Source: an uncultured Bacteroidota bacterium
GTDB taxonomy: Bacteria > Bacteroidota > Bacteroidia > Chitinophagales > Chitinophagaceae
Reading direction: 5' to 3'
DNA length: 42,847 nucleotides
Assembly (NCBI GenBank): GCA_903881585.1
Contig: CAIRTW010000042.1
Location: forward strand, 1-42,847
The notes beneath the pieces are model-generated. The model searched no databases and was not told the origin of the DNA. It saw only the letters and a program-made list of their open reading frames with translations. This document shows, in pieces, positions 39,990-42,847 of the stretch. The position numbers were made by a program, and so were the translations under genes. Numbering within the stretch: the first letter of the stretch is position 1; each line of letters opens with the position of its first letter.

Positions 39990-40906
39990 GTACGTCTGCA
40001 AAACAACCTCCTTTTTTAAAACAAGGCTCCGTTATCGGCATCACCTGCCCTTCCGGGTACGTACCTGAAGAGCGTGTTACCTACGCAATTACCGTGCTTG
40101 CAAAATGGGGCTTCAGAGTAAAACTGGGCAACACGATAGGAACAGAACACTTCTATTTTTCAGGTACCGATACCGAGCGCCTCTCCGATCTCCAGGACAT
40201 GATGAATGACCCGGAAATAGACGCCATTCTCATGGGGCGTGGCGGCTACGGCATGAGCCGAATCATCGATGATATTGATCTAAGGGGCTTCCTGAAAAAG
40301 CCAAAATGGATATGCGGCTTCAGCGATATTACTGTGCTGCACAATCACATGCAGGCGTGCGGCAACATAGCATCGTTGCACAGTCCTATGTGTGGTGCAT
40401 TCAAGCCCGAAACAGAATACCAAACCTATTTAGAGACTTTGCGTTCAGCCCTAATTGGAGCAGATTTACGATATGAAACGCAACCCGCTTCATTCAATCG
40501 AAACGGAGAAGTTACTGCCGAACTTACAGGTGGTAATCTCTCATTACTGACTCATCTCATTGGCTCCGTATCAGAGGTAGATACAAGCGGAAAAATTCTT
40601 TTCATAGAAGACATTGGAGAACACCTCTACAAAGTGGATCGTATGCTGCTGACGCTGAAACGTGCCGGCAAGCTCGATGATCTCAGGGCCCTCATTGTAG
40701 GCGGATTCACGGAGATGGAAGACACGACACGTCCCTTCGGGCAATCAGTAGAAGAAATAATCTTCGACAAAGTAAAAGAATACGACTACCCGGTATGCTT
40801 CAACTTCCCCGCCGGTCACCAGGAGATCAACTATACCCTTACCCTCGGCGCCACTCATAAACTCGTCGTTAACGACGATGGCGGCACACTGGAATTAGTA
40901 AGATGA
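39986..40906 (+). CDS. S66 family LD-carboxypeptidase
   Basis: A 306-residue serine peptidase of the S66 family (LdcA/MccF). Seen: SVIGITCPSGYVPEE at the start, MGRGGYGMSRIIDDID, the nucleophile Ser in GFSDITVLHN, and the Glu/His part EDIGEHLYKVDRMLLTLKRAG with NFPAGHQEINYTLTLG at the end. LdcA members trim D-Ala from the tetrapeptides of recycled cell wall in the cytoplasm; MccF members cut microcin C. There is no signal peptide, so cell-wall recycling is the more likely role. It overlaps the Rieske gene by four bases. Confidence 0.93.
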   Translation: MSTSAKQPPFLKQGSVIGITCPSGYVPEERVTYAITVLAKWGFRVKLGNTIGTEHFYFSGTDTERLSDLQDMMNDPEIDAILMGRGGYGMSRIIDDIDLRGFLKKPKWICGFSDITVLHNHMQACGNIASLHSPMCGAFKPETEYQTYLETLRSALIGADLRYETQPASFNRNGEVTAELTGGNLSLLTHLIGSVSEVDTSGKILFIEDIGEHLYKVDRMLLTLKRAGKLDDLRALIVGGFTEMEDTTRPFGQSVEEIIFDKVKEYDYPVCFNFPAGHQEINYTLTLGATHKLVVNDDGGTLELVR

Positions 40907-40957
40907 CAGGAGTCGCAAACTTTCTGCTACCTTGTTACGTACCTTTAATGTGGTAGT

Positions 40958-41800
40958 ATGAAAAAACGCATTGTAAAAAAGCATCCCCTCGCCATCCGCT
41001 GGTTTCATTGGGTCAACTTCCCGGTGCTCACTATTATGATCTGGAGCGGCTTGCTTATTTACTGGGCTAATGACATCTATAAACTCGGCTGGAACGATAA
41101 AACATTGCTCAAATTTTTCCCACAGTCGTTTTATGATGCACTGCACGTACCGTTTAAGCTCTCTACAGGTATGGCTTTCCACTTCTTCTTCATGTGGTTC
41201 TTTTTCCTCAATGGCTTGCTATATGTGCTGTACACCATATTTTCCGGCGAGTGGCGCTATCTTTTACCCAACAGGCATTCGTTTAAAGAGGCATGGCTGG
41301 TAGTACTTCACGATCTGCATATACGAAAGACCGCACCGCCACAGAACAAGTATAATGCCGCGCAGCGCATAGCTTATTCATCGATAGTTGTCATGGGCAT
41401 GGGGTCGGTAATTACGGGCCTGGCAATTTATAAGCCTGTGCAGTTCCACTTACTTTGCGCCATGTGCGGTGGCTACGAGGCGGCACGCATAGAGCATTTT
41501 ATACTTACCCTTGGCTATGCACTTTTTTTCCTGGTGCACGTAGGGCAGGTAATACTCGCAGGCTGGAATAATTTCCAGGCAATGGTTACCGGCTTTGAAG
41601 TAGAAAAGTATGAAGACCCGGCTCCTGTACAACAACCCGAACCGCCAACACTGCCCGAAGTAACCGAACCAATTGAAACAATTGAAACAGTAGAAGCAAC
41701 CGAACAAGTTGAATCAATGGAAACGACCAAAACAAGTGAACAGATCGAAATAACCGGCACAGCCGATCCGGCAGAGATAACAGAAACACCACAAGCATGA
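40958..41800 (+). CDS. Cytochrome b561-type membrane protein with acidic tail
   Basis: A 280-residue membrane protein with four or five segments and histidines suited for two b-type hemes: HPLAIRWFHWVNFPVLTIMIWSG, FHFFFMWFFFLNGLLYVLY, YSSIVVMGMGSVITGLAIY and IEHFILTLGYALFFLVHVGQVI. It is the heme subunit that normally passes electrons between quinone and the molybdenum enzyme encoded next. The last 65 residues are a Pro-, Glu- and Thr-rich low-complexity tail (EVTEPIETIETVEATEQVE), which is unusual. Its stop overlaps the next start by four bases. Confidence 0.9.
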   Translation: MKKRIVKKHPLAIRWFHWVNFPVLTIMIWSGLLIYWANDIYKLGWNDKTLLKFFPQSFYDALHVPFKLSTGMAFHFFFMWFFFLNGLLYVLYTIFSGEWRYLLPNRHSFKEAWLVVLHDLHIRKTAPPQNKYNAAQRIAYSSIVVMGMGSVITGLAIYKPVQFHLLCAMCGGYEAARIEHFILTLGYALFFLVHVGQVILAGWNNFQAMVTGFEVEKYEDPAPVQQPEPPTLPEVTEPIETIETVEATEQVESMETTKTSEQIEITGTADPAEITETPQA

Positions 41801-42060
41801 AAACGCCACAAAACATAGACTCAGCCGGCAATCAACCGGTGGAACGCGAGATCAAACGGCGAACCATTATTTCATTTTCTGTTTTCTTTATCTGCCTCAC
41901 TATTGGCGGCATTCTGTTCTTTAAGCTATTCAACCAGCCAGCCACTGCCAGCGGGGTACAACCCACATTGCGAAAGGCTTTGAACGCAAACGAAAAATAT
42001 TCAGCCTGTTCTTCAGCAAAAAAAATGAAGCCCGGTCATTTAAAAAAGAAAGTGCTGTGA
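41797..42060 (+). CDS. N-terminal part of a molybdopterin oxidoreductase (split by frameshift)
   Basis: An 87-codon ORF with a membrane anchor (IISFSVFFICLTIGGILFFKLF) and the segment GVQPTLRKALNANEK, after which the sequence becomes YSACSSAKK and then stops. In the next frame the DNA reads IFSLFFSKKNEARSF and continues in phase into the catalytic ORF at 42057. Adding one A at the A-run 41993-41997 (or the A8 run at 42018-42025) joins the two into one protein of about 256 residues. So this is the anchor of the same gene, broken by a sequencing error, a real mutation or slippage. Confidence 0.8.
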   Translation: MKTPQNIDSAGNQPVEREIKRRTIISFSVFFICLTIGGILFFKLFNQPATASGVQPTLRKALNANEKYSACSSAKKMKPGHLKKKVL

Positions 42061-42566
42061 AAAACGTGCGCGTAAATGGTGACGTAGGAATGGACGGAAT
42101 ACTCGACACAACATGGCGGCTGAAAGTGGCCCGCAAACCCGGCGATACTTTAGTGCTTACGCTTGCTGACATAAAAGCGCTCCCGAAAACAGAGATCGTA
42201 TTTGACTTCAAATGTGTTGAGGGCTGGAGCCAGGTTACCTGGTGGGGAGGTGTGCGTTTCTGTGATTTTATTGAGAAATACAACCTGGCACCGCAAATGG
42301 CTACGAAGTACGTAGGCATGATCACTCCCGACGGAACCTACTATGTGGGCAACGACATGCCCAGCATGCTGCAGCCGCAAACATTGCTCTGTTATGAAAT
42401 GAACGGTAAGCCGCTACCGCAAAACCAAGGCTATCCGCTCCGGCTCATCATCCCCGTAAAGTACGGCATCAAACACCTGAAGCGCATAGGGGTGATGTAC
42501 TTCAGCAACGACCGGCCCAAAGATTATTGGGCCGAACAGGGATATGATTATTATGCCGGGTTGTAA
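42057..42566 (+). CDS. Sulfite-oxidase-like molybdopterin oxidoreductase, catalytic part
   Basis: A 169-codon ORF with the oxidoreductase molybdopterin-binding fold: FDFKCVEGWSQVTWWGGVRFCDF, where the Cys in FKCVEGW is the molybdenum ligand, then GMITPDGTYYVGNDMPSM and NQGYPLRLIIPVKYGIKHLKRIG. The apparent GTG start at 42057 is only the first start-like codon after the frameshift; the true start is at 41797. It works with the cytochrome b gene before it, like the MsrP/MsrQ or sulfite dehydrogenase pairs, anchored on the periplasmic side. Substrate unknown. Confidence 0.88.
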   Translation: MKNVRVNGDVGMDGILDTTWRLKVARKPGDTLVLTLADIKALPKTEIVFDFKCVEGWSQVTWWGGVRFCDFIEKYNLAPQMATKYVGMITPDGTYYVGNDMPSMLQPQTLLCYEMNGKPLPQNQGYPLRLIIPVKYGIKHLKRIGVMYFSNDRPKDYWAEQGYDYYAGL

Positions 42567-42592
42567 TTGTTTATCCTAGGGACTGATAATTA

Positions 42593-42847
42593 TTAGCCCT
42601 TCTTACATAACAACACGTTCGCAGTCGCCACTATCCCCTCTTCCCTGCCTATAAAACTCAACTGCTCGGTAGTGGTAGCCTTGATAGAAACATCGTCTAT
42701 AGATACATTCAGTATCCCTGCTATCGCAGCCCTCATATCGTCCACATATTTCCTGATCTTAGGAGCCTGGAGTAATATGGTGCTATCAATATTCACAAGT
42801 GCATATCCCTTCTCGCAAACCAGCTGGTAAGACCTTTGTAATAATAC
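42593..42847 (-). CDS. ispF: 2-C-methyl-D-erythritol 2,4-cyclodiphosphate synthase, C-terminal part
   Basis: The reverse-strand frame stays open to the window edge, so the gene is partial at its 5' end. The visible 84 residues match the end of IspF: YALVNIDSTILLQAPKIRKY, MRAAIAGILNVSIDDVSIKATTTEQL and GREEGIVATANVLL. IspF forms the cyclic diphosphate in the MEP route to isoprenoids. The listed ORF start (GTG at 42796) is an internal codon. The catalytic zinc part lies outside the window. Confidence 0.95.
   Translation of the reverse strand, partial: VLLQRSYQLVCEKGYALVNIDSTILLQAPKIRKYVDDMRAAIAGILNVSIDDVSIKATTTEQLSFIGREEGIVATANVLLCKKG

Noticed and set aside
41993-42025. Classical ribosomal -1 frameshift heptamer in the molybdopterin oxidoreductase gene
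   Set aside because: The sequence around cgaaaaatatt does not fit X XXY YYZ, and no supporting stem was identified; a sequencing or true mutation is simpler.
1-42847. CRISPR array, insertion sequence or phage genes
   Set aside because: No regularly spaced direct repeats, no transposase or integrase ORF and no phage structural genes were seen in the window.

Overview
The window looks like chromosomal DNA of a Bacteroidota bacterium, most likely a Chitinophagaceae-type soil or freshwater organism. This rests on protein families (GldN-like proteins, BT_3928-type DoxX protein, head-GIN DUF2807 lipoprotein, flavobacterial-type membrane metalloprotease, a caa3/aa3 oxidase accessory set with two subunit III genes), on many signal-peptide and SC-type lipoproteins, on the lack of clear Shine-Dalgarno sequences, and on several TAnnTTTG (Bacteroidota -7) promoter boxes. 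No 16S rRNA or other decisive marker is present, so the assignment is an inference.

Layout. (1) 1-5.7 kb is an accessory, visibly AT-rich island: a truncated M16 protease start, two different HEPN/MNT toxin-antitoxin pairs, a DUF433/DUF5615 toxin-antitoxin pair, a DUF2806 protein and an EVE/PUA-like protein. Two long gene-free stretches (1350-2025, 3025-3848) are full of palindromes, a duplicated block and a tRNA-like remnant. (2) 5.8-9.2 kb holds fbp, a lipoprotein, a membrane metalloprotease and a VOC protein. (3) 9.3-16.0 kb is a candidate copper-handling locus: secreted HMA protein, two MbnP-like lipoproteins, YHS lipoprotein, a c-type heme-like lipoprotein, Met-rich outer-membrane protein, a Cys-rich membrane protein, a second barrel and a tandem pair of small lipoproteins. 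(4) 16.1-17.7 kb is an AT-rich two-gene unit, an AAA15/OLD-like ATPase plus a small TOPRIM-like partner, a candidate defence system. (5) 17.8-22.8 kb holds cytochrome oxidase genes: heme O synthase, two subunit III, subunit IV, SCO, DUF420 and a small CxxC membrane protein, with a clan AA aspartic protease gene inserted near the end. Subunits I and II are not here. (6) 22.8-32.6 kb is mixed housekeeping: DUF2807, DUF2147, an orphan PAS histidine kinase, M14 carboxypeptidase, folP, BT_3928, GNAT and a lone Dpp-type permease. (7) 32.6-35.5 kb is a tightly overlapping operon of a one-domain GldN-like protein, a two-domain GldN-like protein and a TPR protein, with no gldKLM. (8) 35.6-42.8 kb holds CvfB, FucP-type sugar transporter with ROK kinase, tadA, Rieske protein, S66 carboxypeptidase, a cytochrome b plus molybdopterin oxidoreductase (frameshifted), and the end of ispF.

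The most interesting items are the GldN-like/TPR operon, the ATPase-TOPRIM pair, the copper locus beside oxidase assembly genes, the paired CCCCTAAAGGGG inverted repeats that reach into coding ends, and the triplicated start region of the M16 gene with inserted REP-like elements. All family calls come from reading motifs and remembered family features; no search was run.
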